NCBI GenBank assembly: GCA_034509755.1
Contig: CM067550.1
Span: 6,565,001-6,629,000 of the forward strand
Direction: 5' to 3'
Source of the DNA: Anisodus tanguticus
Lineage: Eukaryota > Streptophyta > Magnoliopsida > Solanales > Solanaceae
DNA length: 64,000 nucleotides
Shown here one piece after another: positions 22,401-32,688 of this stretch. The notes below the pieces were generated by a model. It made no database searches. It saw nothing but the letters and a program-made list of their open reading frames with translations, and was not told the DNA's origin. How positions within the stretch are numbered: position 1 is the stretch's first letter; each line of letters begins with the position of its first letter. The position numbers were made by a program, and so were the translations under genes.

Positions 22401-25400
22401 GATTATGTGGATACATCACCTTCTCGCAGAAATTGGGTTGTGAAGTATGCCACACCAGCAAAACTTTGGTGTGATAATCAAGCTGCTCTTCATATCGCCT
22501 CAAATCCAATATATCATCAAAGAAAAAAATCATATTGAAGTTGATTGTCATTTTATTCATGATAAGATACAGGAAAACTTGATTTCTACTAATTACGTGA
22601 AGACAGGAAAGCAACTAGCTGATTTGCTCACAAAAGCGTTGAGTGGAACTCGAGTCGATTATCTTTGCAACAAGCTAGGCATGATCAATATCTATGCTCC
22701 AGCTTGAGGGGGAAACAACATAATTACAGAGATTGTATCATATCTTTAGGATTTTCATTTTTATTCTTTCCATAGTTAGGTTTCTCTGTATTCTTACTGC
22801 TTCATGGAATAAATCATCAATTCATTCTCACTTATCTTTGTAACACTTCCAAATATAGAATCTAAAATGAACATTTAGGTATCAGCTAAATATATACCAA
22901 AGAAGCAATAAGCACACATTTCATATTAATTCTGAATTAGAACTGATTGGACAAAGGTGAAACTTAAGATGTACTTGAGCTACAACCTTAAGGACCAAAA
23001 GAGATGGGAAAGGGAAATAATCAACTATGCTTCAGAAAAAGAACGATGGGGAAAACGTACCAAAAGCAAATTAATGGAAACCCATTCTTCTTTAGGAAGC
23101 CACTGCTGCAAGGAGATCCTAGTCTCCTCGGGGGATCTAGTTCCCTGACAGAGTAAAACAGGTAGGAACGGAGTGCTGTGAGTAATTTTTCTAAAATTTC
23201 TATTAGTATCAATCTAAACATATCGTTATTATGAATTCCTTGCATCGGACTCGATGGGAACTGTGAAATTTGAAATCAGAGAGAGCTGTTGATTTTTTTT
23301 GATAAAGTAAACGATTTTATTAATGAAGGAGAAACCCCGTATTATATGGTTATCTACCAAAAGTACGCAATCCTGGAGGTTACAATTTGTCCACCTTTGC
23401 TGTTAAATGTTACAATGCTTTGGCTGTATTCTTGCTCAAAAATGGAATCAGAACTTAGACCCTCAACCCATTTGCAAATTGTGATACCAGTTATCAAAGA
23501 CACATCCTAGCAAAATTACTTTCTAAAAATGTTCCCCTAATATTTTAGCAGCTTATAATTATTAAAGTAGACAATGAAAAATTGTATAAAAAATGTGTGC
23601 ACATATAACATAGCGCATGCCCCAGTTTTAGTTGCTCATTATAGCAGAGCGTCGTCTTTGAATAGAATTAATCATACCTGCTTTGTTCCAGGCTGTGAGA
23701 CCCAACCAAGCCGATTGCTAACACGATGCACGTGGGTATCTACACAAATCCCTTCAACTTTGTTCCATGCCATAATCATAACCTAAGGAAAATCTATTTA
23801 AATAACTTAGAAATGTGCAGTGAAAGGAAAATGAGAGGAGCATAACTTCCTACCAGGTGAGCTATCTTAGGACCAACACCTGGAAGTAGAAGCAACTCGT
23901 CCACTGTACTAGGAATGTCCCCCTCATATTTAGAGACACAAATCTTCGCAACTTGTTTAAGGTGCTTAGCCTTTCTTGTGTAAAATCCAACCTGACAATA
24001 AAAGTTGTTAAGTATTTCCGCATAAGGGCAAATGACAAATTTAATTGGGACTGATACGAATACAATAATATCATAAACTAAACATCATTGAGCATATACC
24101 GGGTATATCAAGCTCTTTATGGTGTCTTCATCAGCTTTATCCATTGTGTCAGCACTCAGCAAACCTTTTTCGAGGAGCCGCTGATTCGCTTCTGCAGATT
24201 CAGAGGACATCATTACATACCAATAGGAAGTCAGACAAAGAGATAATCACATTATTAACGAGCATCATATAGCTGAAACTTCCAACACTAGTAATCTTGA
24301 CACTTGCCATGTGTAACATGACCCTTGGTCTGGCTTGATAACAATGAACCAACCAGAACAGAAAATCTTCTTTCCTGATGAGATTGTGAACATAAAAGTG
24401 AAAAATGAAATAGTAATCAACATCAGCATCCACACCCTTCCAGCTACCACAAAATAACTAAGTTGGAAAGATCGACAATGTATAACCCCTTCAGTAAGTG
24501 TAAAAATATTATAAGAGCTTACACATAAAAAAAAGTAAAAGGACATGTATAAGCACTCAGTTCCAGATTACATTTTAGAGAACTTGCATCATTTAATTTT
24601 CAATTTCTCTCGTTGGATGGTATATTCTGGCCTTTCCCTAATTTAGATGTTAAAAATGTCCTTCCCACAAGACCACCTTTTCGAGAAAAAGCCTTAACCC
24701 TTAAGAGCAACAAGTTGAGTTTGTTTCCAACCCAGGTGTGGCCTAGTGATCAATGAAGTAGGTTGAGAACGGTTCAAATTCCAACAAAGACCAAAACAAC
24801 TAGGTGATTTCTTCCCAGCTGCCCTAGCCTTGGTAGCCTTGGTGGACAAAGTTGCCTGGTACATGTTGTTGGTGGGAGGTGACAGGTATCTAGTGGAATT
24901 ACGGTAATAAAAAAACAGTTGATTTTTTTTCCATAAGGACTTTAGTGTCGTTAGATGCCAGAAAATCACCTCCTTGCTTGAAAAACCAAATATCGTTACA
25001 CCTTTTTTTAGAGAAAATACAACACAGTCAAAGAAGACGACGACTAACCAAGCATCAAGTCTGCAAAGATGTATTCACCTTAGGTTGAAGAGAAGCCACC
25101 CCTTCTTCCGGGTCAATGGAGTCCACAGGTGCATGTTCTGATGATCGCATTCTGCGTATCCCTTCAATCACCCTTTCCCAGTTGGCAGGAGGTTGTACTA
25201 CATCAAATTTTCCAAATTATAGTCTTACTATTCATAAGAAAAAAACATTGGCAAACAAATAAGAGATCGCAGTCCTTTTTCTTTCAATAGCAGAATCAAC
25301 CTTTATATAAGGAGATATAGCTAACAAATTAATGTGCAATGTTCAATATCAATATGAAAACTAGAAGAGTAGAAAAATAAAAGATAAGGAAACAGAAATT

Positions 25401-27638
25401 GTCTTGGTACTTACTTGACTGAGAATAAGCAGTGTCACTTTTATGTGCAAAATCTTCAATTTCTGGATGCCTGAGAAACTGCAACAAGTTAAAAAAACAC
25501 ATGATTTGTTTGTCCCTTTCGCGACCTCAAGAGCCAAGGATCTATAGCATTTGATATTTGAAATAGTCTGAAGTACATAGACAACAGAAAAATAATCTTT
25601 TGAGTTAAACTTTGTAAATAATTAATTCAAATTTAATAATGCGTTTGATCACTCTCAGATAGGTCAATCTGATCTTTCAGAAGCAAAGTGGGACAATCAA
25701 ATTGGATTGAGCTGAATAGCTAAAAGGATTAATAACATACTAAACCGGCATAGGAAGCAATATGCAAGCTTCAACAGTTACTTCCATCTAAAATCTTCTC
25801 TTTTTTGCAAAGATAAATAACATTGCACATAACATTTTGACATAGTTTATATTCGAAAAATCTAAATCCTTATTATTTGTCCTTCCACATCATCTTAGGC
25901 AAGATTCTTTTCTTAGTCGATTACGAAAAACCTGAAGATTCCTGAAATATCCATAAGTATTGACCACTGTCTAATTCACTACCATAAGCTTCTAATAGAC
26001 TGATAGTAGGACCATATAATAGGCAGAAACAAAGTTTCAAGATGACAGCAGAGAATTGTCAGTCCTCCACGAAAGTTACTTGGAGATATCATAACTTCTT
26101 TATTCTAAAGTATAGAGTGCCTTATATCACCTATTACCTGATATTCTACAGTTACATCACACACTCTAAAGGTTTCTCCTCAAATTCTCAGCCTTTTTTA
26201 GGGAATAAAAATCTAGTCTTTTCTGTATGCAACTAATTAATACTCAATCAAGCCAGTGAGCCCCTCATCATATGAATACTCAACTAAATAGACCCATTTC
26301 AAGAATTCCCAAGGTGAAGGCCACTGAATGGTTTAACTCACTTGATCTTGAGACAACATAGTGCAATCTCAAGAGTGCGTACATGCAAAGGCGGATTTAG
26401 TACATAAGCTATAGGTTCACCAAAATCCAATCATTCTTGGCTCAAACCATGTATATGTGTAACATTAATACAAATAATAGATTTCGGACACAATAAATAA
26501 AATGATTTGTGGTAAATTTGAGAACTCGAACCCATATTGTTCAAATGCTGGATCTAACCTATGTGTAGATGCACATTAGCTGGTATATGAAACAACATTT
26601 TAACAAATATCGTTGATCTACTTCATAGTGGCTCCCATACAAAACTAAATTTTCTTTTCACACAAATTTCACCAAAAACATGAAAAAATTAAGCAGCATT
26701 ACGAAATAGAACCTTGGCAACATAAAAGAATGATCACAATCATAAAGAAACGGAACCTCCATTGTATATGAAAAGAAACTTACGAAAGTATTATCAATGA
26801 ATAAAGAAATAGGCATACTTTTACATCTGGAGATTCTATCTTAACCTCTTTGGCTATCATTTCCACTCTCCTTTTCCTCACTCTGTTCGTAGGAACAACG
26901 CCACCATCTTCAGAACCTAAAATTAACATTTTTGGTGATCACATAAACCCCTCATTCCAAAAAGATATACCCCAAAAGAAAAATAAATAAAAGGCATAAG
27001 ACATAATCAGGCCCTCAAACTTGGCCTCAGCCGGCAACTATGGTCTCCAACTTTGGGTGTGCATAAGCAGAAACCTTAACTTGTCTCCACTTTGACAGTT
27101 GAACACTCCAACTTGCAAAATGATCGTCTAGACAACTCCAAAATTTATGTGTCACGATAGGATTTGTGTTTACGTGTTTAACTCTATACAAGTTGAGGTG
27201 CCTAAATTCGGAGGTCACACTTTCCAGCTGAGGCCAAGTTTGAGGACCTGTATTATGCCTAAATAAAAAGAATTCTTCTTTACAAGGCCAAAAAAAGAAA
27301 AGAAAACACATTCAGGCTGTTGAGGTTCAGTACTAGAAACGTCCACATGAAGGAAAAAGATTACAACTTTAAGCTGAATTTTAAGGTGAAAATCTGAAAT
27401 TAGATGTTAAAAATTCAAGATAATACTAACCAAAAAAAGGAGCATTACAGAAAAAAAAAATATTGTTGTAGATTTTGATACCTGTTTCTATTTTTTGGGC
27501 ACCTGGATTTTGCAGAAGAGGATTTTTTCGTGCTTTAGGCATTGCTGTAAAGGAGATGAATCGAATTGGGAATGGAAGTGAAGAGAGATACGCAGTGTGT
27601 CTAAGAGGAAGAGAGAGGAACATTTTTGGATGGACCAC
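19468..27638 (-). CDS. NTH1: Endonuclease III homologue, DNA glycosylase/AP lyase (NTH1-type)
   Basis: Base-excision-repair glycosylase/AP lyase that removes oxidised pyrimidines. Exons by my reading (minus): 27638-27482, 26916-26819, 25478-25415, 25197-25079, 24374-24308, 24191-24100, 23991-23854, 23782-23678, 23144-23061, 19584-19468. They total 1041 nt (346 aa) and all phases agree; the Arabidopsis protein is of similar size. The N-terminus is Ser/Leu-rich and basic, resembling a chloroplast transit peptide; a second ATG lies at 27542. The core has [18 protein letters not shown], then [11 protein letters not shown] with the catalytic Lys, then [10 protein letters not shown] with the catalytic Asp. 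The last exon has the 4Fe-4S pattern C-x6-C-x2-C-x5-C and stop TGA. Oddities are a GC donor on intron 5, Gly where the family has Asp in SSQTKD, and a copia remnant in the last intron. Exons are inferred from homology, not transcripts. Confidence 0.9.
20202..20375 (+). repeat. copia-4 5' LTR
   Basis: Begins TGTTGAAGATTG and ends ..ATTCATTCTCA. The sequence ATGGTATCGGAGC follows closely, one base off the initiator-Met primer-binding site. It contains a local duplication around 'attgtatcata'. The 3' copy at 22714-22830 lacks the first 50 or so bases. Confidence 0.75.
20407..20532 (+). repeat. Tandem repeat in the copia-4 leader
   Basis: Three consecutive copies of a roughly 45-bp unit with the core 'ttgggtgagaaaactcac.ggaaatt.ctgattt', about 20407-20532, between the primer-binding site and the pol remnant. 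Confidence 0.75.
20611..20628 (+). repeat. Homopolymer C tract (18 bases)
   Basis: Uninterrupted run of C within the copia-4 leader region. Length may be uncertain. Confidence 0.85.
23289..23510. repeat. Dispersed repeat in intron 8 of NTH1
   Basis: Starts 'ttttttgataaagtaaacgattttattaatgaagga', a pattern like a 'gataaggtaa..ttttattaatgaa' retroposon tail I recall as common in Solanaceae. It lies between NTH1 exons 8 and 9. The family is not certain and no target duplication was identified. Confidence 0.4.
24729..24914 (+). repeat. Solanaceae-type SINE in intron 4 of NTH1
   Basis: tRNA-derived SINE with the A box TGGCCTAGTGAT (24739-24750) and B box GGTTCAAATTCC (24771-24782) at normal spacing. 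The body reads 'ctaggtgatttcttccca', 'ccttggtggacaaagttgcctggtac', 'ggtgggaggtgacaggtat', and it ends in an A-rich tail (24905-24914). This body is the widespread Solanaceae SINE type. It is oriented opposite to NTH1. Confidence 0.85.
26390..26580. repeat. Dispersed repeat in intron 2 of NTH1
   Basis: Begins 'aaaggcggatttag' and contains 'gaactcgaacccat'. The opening resembles the 'ggcggatttag' phrase near 8690 and a similar 'gggactcgaacctgca' occurs near 52473. It is probably a MITE/SINE-type repeat; the ends are not resolved. Confidence 0.4.
26993..27259. mobile_element. Mutator-like MITE in intron 1 of NTH1
   Basis: 267-bp element with terminal inverted repeats (GGCATAA.. at both ends, then a long match through CCTCAAACTTGGCCTCAGC) and an exact 9-bp target duplication TAAATAAAA (26984-26992, 27260-27268). 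A 9-bp duplication is characteristic of Mutator-like elements. It has no coding capacity. Confidence 0.8.
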
Positions 27639-27694
27639 GTCTCATCTATTGAAAAGAAGTTAGAAATTGCATTTCTCCCTTGGTTAGTAAGCTA

Positions 27695-27886
27695 AAAGTT
27701 TTGTGATTTTTTGTTAGAAAATATAATTATGTGACTTTGGTGGAAAAGTGATAATTATGTAATATTTGTGTTAAAAAATATAGTTAAATGATTTTAGTGA
27801 AAAAAAATAATAGTTATGTGACATTTGTATTTGAAAACATAATTAAATGACTTTGATAAAAAAAAATGATAGTGTGCAATTTAGCT
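27695..27886. repeat. Degenerate tandem array, unit near 45-50 bp
   Basis: About four imperfect copies of a unit containing 'ataattatgtgactttggtg.aaaa' (27722, 27765, 27805, 27838). It lies just upstream of the NTH1 start and next to the JRL3 downstream fragment, so it is in the likely NTH1 promoter region. Confidence 0.6.
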
Positions 27887-28007
27887 ATAGTAATCCTTGT
27901 TGGTTCCAAATTTTATAGATATCAAATGTGGATCTCCTAGATAATACTTGTGGGAAAATAATATGTTGTCGTCAATTCTGAATCCCGCAGATACTCGTGC
28001 CTCATAG
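27887..28007 (-). pseudogene. JRL3 pseudogene, downstream fragment
   Basis: Minus strand. The end near 27895-27925 gives IKFGTNKD, equivalent to the 'GTNKGSYG' strand of the jacalin fold seen in JRL1 and JRL2. It is cut from the upstream part (31373-31683) by hAT-2. Everything after the NKG strand is missing, and the intervening coding is garbled. Confidence 0.7.
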
Positions 28008-31000
28008 TATGGGTGGCCAATGGGACAGGTCGACTCGGTCCCGCCCCGACCCTGCTATAAATAAATAAAAAAGGGTAGCGGGACTCAAATCGGGACGGAA
28101 TCTAGGCTCTTCCCGCTCGGGCCCGGCCCGCCCCAGTCCCGCCAGATGCCCGTTCCGCCCCGGTCACGCCTCAGTTGCGCCCCTTATCCCCCCGACCCCT
28201 CCCCTTTGCACAAAATAACCATTGTACCAACGACCATTTTATATTTTGGCCATTGTGCAACTACCATTTTTGGCCTCCCTCCCCCACCCCCTCAATATGT
28301 ATTCTTAACCCCTAAGTTATTATATTTACACATTAACCCAATTTTCAACTATAAATACCTCATTTTCTCTTCATCTTTCTCACAAATCTTCCTACAATCT
28401 CTCTAATCTCTCAATCTATCTCTCTACAAGTCTACATTGTCTACTAAATATTCAATTTTATTTATTCATTTGGGAGTGAAGTTGGCAACTAGCTTGAAGA
28501 TCTTCCATCGAGCAAAGTTTCAATTTTCAACCTCTCGATTACACGTCGACGTTACATCGGCGTTTGGTACATTCGATCCTTCATTAAATTATTATTGTTT
28601 CTTTCTTTTTATTTAGCGGATGTAATTTCATTTACTTTAATTATTTATTTATATAATTAAAATGGAAGGATTGAAACGTATGATTACGGGTAAGGGTCAA
28701 GGTTCTTTCAGTAGGGGTAACAAGGGCAATGGTACTTCTTCTAGTCATCCTACTCCTAGACAGGATGATTTGGTTGATACTGATTTTTTCCTGATATACC
28801 ATTAGATTTAGACGATGAGATATTTTCTGAAACTCAACAAGACTTTAATTTAGAAGATAATCCAGATGACACACCCACTAGTGTACCTCCAACTGGAACG
28901 CCTCATATTCCCCCTAGTATGAGACGAGGCCCAACAAAACGATCATTAAAATCAGATGCATGGAAATTTTTTGATAGGGACGAAGAGAATCAAGTAGTTA
29001 GATGTCAAATTTGTAAAAATATTTTTAAATTTAAAATGAGAAAAGGTCAGGGTGGGACATGGGGTTTATTGAGACGCGTACAAAACTTTCACAAAGCTAG
29101 GTGGAACCAATACCTGGCTGAAAAATCGGGTGTGACAATGCCCTCTCAATCAGGACAATGTTCACATATTGTCCCGGACCAAGTACATGGTCAAATTAAC
29201 CCCTATGACGGGGGGAATTGTAGGCCCTAAATACGATAAACATAGAGATAGGGAAGCAATAACAAAATTAGTTGTTGTGGAGGGTTTGCCTTTTTCATTT
29301 CCTTCATCTCCTGGTTTTATTCATTATATTAGAGATATGTATAATCCTGCTTTTAACGGTTTTCCTAGATCAATTGTTAAGAGAGATGTATTAAAATTTG
29401 CACATGAATATCAACAATATTTATGTTATTCCTTATACCATTTTCCTGGTAAAGTATCTATCACGTCTGATATAGGCCGTAGTACTAACGGCCATGATTA
29501 TTTAACGGTAACCTGTCATCGGATAGATTATAAATGGTCTATGCAAAAACGTATTTTAGCGTATAGATATATAGATGATAGGCACACTGGTACTTTTATT
29601 TCAGAAAATATTTATCAAGTTTGCGATTGTTACGGAATAACTGATAAAATTATGACTATTACATTAGATAACACTTCTTCTAATAATTATGCTATTAGAA
29701 TTTTAAAAGATCTTTTAACTCCATCTTTTCCAAATCATTTTCATATAAAATGTTCGTGTCATATATATAACTTAGTTGTAAAGGACGGTCTAACACTTTT
29801 TGCAGATTGCGGACTACCTTATCAAAAAATTCCCGAATAAGTAGCCACTAGGTGTAATTCTTCATACGAGCAACTACTTGTTGCTTATGACTATAGAAGA
29901 CCTATAACTTTATTTTTTAACACCCATAATCGAACTCCAACTGATATAGTTGTAGATAGCGATTGAGAAAAAAAATCTAGAACTTATTGTATTTCTAGAG
30001 AAATTTTTTCAAGCAACAAAAGAATTTTCCGGTATATATTATCCTACTATTTCAACTATGTTATTTTATATAGCTATAATATTTTTACTACTTAGTGAAT
30101 ATATGGAAAAACCAGCTTATAAGACACTTATTAAAAAAATGTTTATCAAAATAAAAAAATATTTTATTCTTATTCCCACTATTTATATTATTGGTGCTCT
30201 ATTAAATTCGACTATTAAAATAGACGGTTGTAAAACACTTATTGAAAGTATTTATGATTGTATAGCAGTACTACCTCCTCCACTCCCAAAAATCCAAATG
30301 ACCCACCATCTATTGAACAAACTAAAGAAGAAGTGTTGTCTAGCATACAAGATGAATGCAAAAAAGTATATAGGTATTACCAACAAGAAAGTGCTAGCAA
30401 CCAACCGGCTTCCATACCATATTTTTCTTGGTCAACACAACCTCAAAAAAGACATGTTGTTTCTACGGCTAGTATTGAAAGCCTTAGAAGTAGAATGTAT
30501 AGTGGTAACACTACTAACCAAGTTAGCGAGTTCGATGCTTTTGTTTTGCAGAGTGTTGTACCGTACCAAGCAGTTCTCAATGAAGAAGGACGTGAAGACT
30601 TGCTGAAATATTGGAGGGAGAATGAGAAGACATTTTCGACACTGTCAAAGATGCCCGAGATGTGTTGAACATTCAAGCGTCATCAACAGCGTCTGAAAAT
30701 GCTTTTTCTGCAGGAAGATTTCAAATAGGAGAGCACAGACACTCATTAGCGGGAGACATCTTGGAGATTGCAGTATTATTCAGATATTGGATACGAGCGG
30801 AGCGTAGAAGGTGCTGTCAACCGGAGACCAACGAAGAAGATGATGAAAACTACAACGAAATCTTATCCGATGGAGGTGGAAGCGACGTCGAGCAATTTGA
30901 CCAACAAATTCCAATTTCAACCGAAGAACCACAAAACATTGTGAAGAAACTAGAAAATGTGTTTTTAAATATGTAATTTTTTTAATTGTAATTTTACTAT

Positions 31001-31364
31001 GTTATTTGCAACTTTCAACACCACAAAGTTGCAATTTTGAAATTGTATTACAAAAAAATCATATTTATATTAAATAATATAAGAGACACAAAAACAACCT
31101 GAATGTTTTTATTACACTATCTTGTTCAATTATTGAGGTGTGTATACTTTTTATATATATATATATTTTTTTTAAAATTAAGTGTAAAAATAAATAAATA
31201 AATAAATGGAAAACCCGATCCCGACCCGACTCAGTCCCGCCCCGACCCGATAAATACCGGGCCCCTTTAATGACGGGACCAGGACGGGACACTGGCAGAA
31301 CCCGCCAGTCCCGCCCGAGTCCCAGTCCCGCCCCGCCCCAAACCAGTCCCGTTGGCTGGCCCTA
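28008..31364 (+). mobile_element. hAT transposon hAT-2, inserted in JRL3
   Basis: 3.36-kb element beginning TATGGGTGGCCAATGGG and ending CCCGTTGGCTGGCCCTA, flanked by CCTCATAG (28000-28007) and CCTCACAG (31365-31372), an 8-bp duplication with one mismatch. GC-rich subterminal arrays of GGGACGGG/CCCGTCCC words cover about 28020-28200 and 31210-31350. The interior encodes a broken hAT transposase on the plus strand. Same family as hAT-1 but opposite orientation. Confidence 0.9.
28662..30976 (+). pseudogene. hAT transposase pseudogene (hAT-2)
   Basis: Starts near ATG 28662. The BED finger region (28960-29110) has CQICKN, but Arg replaces the first zinc-binding His present in hAT-3 (RRVQNFH against RHVQGEH). 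The catalytic core has SDIGRSTNGHDYLTVTCHRID (29467) and TITLDNTSSNNY (29657). The interior from about 29812 lacks the 'FESILDKIQFAIKFI' stretch seen in hAT-1, a deletion of several dozen codons. The C-terminus has VSEFDAFVLQSVVPYQAV and the dimerisation domain LNIQASSTASENAFSAGRFQ (30662-30720). At least four frame breaks (28800, 29230, 29840, 30655) make it inactive. Confidence 0.88.
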
Positions 31365-31372
31365 CCTCACAG

Positions 31373-31683
31373 TACCAATTACCGAAGTAAGATATTCTGA
31401 TGAATAATCGAAGACAATTGCAGAGCAGTTATTAAATTGTTACAGAACTAAGTTGTCATTCTCATAGTACATGAATTGAAGCGAATAAACTGATAGATGG
31501 CCGTATGAACAAGAAAGCCAGCAACTTGGTCTGGTCCCTTTTCATCCCAAATGGTTCCACCTCCATCAACATCATAACCTCCCATTGCCCAATTTTGATC
31601 ATATAATCCATATTCTTTTCAATGTAATTGCGTGATTCAAACTTGTTTTTTGCTAAGTACTCTGTATATATGTTCTTTGACAT
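31373..31683 (-). pseudogene. JRL3 pseudogene, upstream fragment
   Basis: Minus-strand remnant of a jacalin-related lectin. A start-like ATG is near 31620. In alternating frames it gives IWDEKG.DQVAGF (about 31530-31570), then YYENDNLV-like and AIVFDYSSEYLTSVIGT-like strands down to 31373, where hAT-2 interrupts it. Frameshifts and stops are frequent, so this copy decayed more than JRL2. The first part is diverged in the glycine-rich loop region. Confidence 0.8.
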
Positions 31684-31689
31684 TGGAAG

Positions 31690-32115
31690 GACGACCCCAA
31701 TATATAGAGTTCATTTTCACTTGGTCAAAACCTTCCATAAATGTATTAGGACTTATATTTCTTAAAACAAAGTAATTAATGTTTTTCTTTTGATAGTATA
31801 AAACTATCAAATTCATTCATTCATTCAGAAACAAAAAGAATTACACGGGACGGTTTGAAGTCTGGGAGATCATGTGAGTTTGTCCCCCGCAACCGCACCG
31901 TATCGTTTGCCATCCTAGAGGCTAGAATTAAGCCACAGTCTATAATGCCGTAACATATCATTAAAAGTTAATCCTTACATAATAACCATGCACAAATCGG
32001 TAGATCTATTGTGCAAAGGTATAGTAAAACCAAACAAGCATAGCAAAAGTAAATAGTAGTACCAAACAAGCATGCAAATCTAGTAAAATCAAAACGAACT
32101 AGCTAACACGTTGAG
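31690..32115. other. JRL2 3' flank
   Basis: About 31950-32115 is the 3' untranslated region of JRL2. It shares with the downstream regions of JRL1 (9480-9590) and JRL4 (52860-52930) a block around 'caccaatta/ggttgatctatta.gtaaaa..aaaccaaac'. The rest is AT-rich with no gene. Confidence 0.5.
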
Positions 32116-32214
32116 TTACTCTTCTTCTTTTTTAACCTTAATTTGGAGATCTTTGAAATTGTTGATGGAACTGGATGGTATGGACAGCTTCACATAGACC
32201 ACAATACTCTCAAG
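32116..32214 (-). pseudogene. JRL2 3' end (severed last segment)
   Basis: The minus strand from 32214 reads LESIVVYVKL followed by SIPSSSINNFKDL and ends at TAA 32116-32118. This is the last beta strand and tail of the jacalin domain begun at 40722. It is separated from the main body by the 8-kb copia-5 insertion. Apart from the duplicated 5 bp the two halves are in the same frame, so the gene was probably open before the insertion. Confidence 0.88.
32210..32214. repeat. Target site duplication TCAAG of copia-5 (left)
   Basis: Exact copy of 40226-40230. Both lie in the JRL2 coding sequence. Confidence 0.9.
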
Positions 32215-32643
32215 TGTTGACTTGTGGAGCCTAATTCATTTACCGACACTATGAAGATTCTATGCAGAGGGTTGTAATCAGCCGATTGGAATTAGCCGGT
32301 CGTGGGAGTTGGCATTAGTCGGTGTAATGTTATTAGTGGAGGGTAATTTGAGAATTTTAGGCTTGTATTATGTTCGCCATAGTTTTCTCTATATATAGTC
32401 TAGGGCGCCGTTTTTCTCTGAGGAGGTTTTTTGAGTAGTTCTTTGAGCTTAGCCGACTGTGTAGTCGAAAAAGAGAGAAGAGAAAATTATAAACTCAAAA
32501 CTCCATTATAGTAAAATTTGCAGCGGCAAAGTGGACTAACTCTCGCATTGAGGGTGAACCACTATAAATCTGTGTGTGTTATTTGTTTTTCGTTTAATTT
32601 ACTATTTTCTGATTAGGTAGGATTTGAGACGTAAATCCTAACA
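32215..32643 (+). repeat. copia-5 5' LTR
   Basis: 429 bp, TGTTGA..TAACA, followed by the primer-binding site TGGTATCAGAGCGC (32646-32659, initiator-Met tRNA type). It differs from the 421-bp 3' LTR chiefly by the 8-base block CTTGTGGA just inside the start. The solo LTR in JRL1 also carries that block in slightly altered form. Confidence 0.92.
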
Positions 32644-32688
32644 ACTGGTATCAGAGCGCGACAAGGTTGTGTTGCGATTCAGAAAACA

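Larger units (their letters stand above)
20202..22830 (+). mobile_element. Ty1/copia remnant copia-4, antisense in the last intron of NTH1
   Basis: A 2.6-kb element oriented opposite to NTH1. It has two related LTR ends (20202-20375, 22714-22830), a PBS-like sequence after the first and a polypurine tract (CTTGAGGGGGAA, 22703-22714) before the second. Coding order is protease DSGATNHMT (21076-21105), GAG-pre-integrase HCRLGHPLP (21400), integrase (21595-22190) with [23 protein letters not shown] and [19 protein letters not shown], then RNase H (22210-22700) with [18 protein letters not shown] and [12 protein letters not shown]. Gag and the entire reverse transcriptase are absent: integrase joins RNase H near 22205. 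No 5-bp target duplication is evident. Confidence 0.88.
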
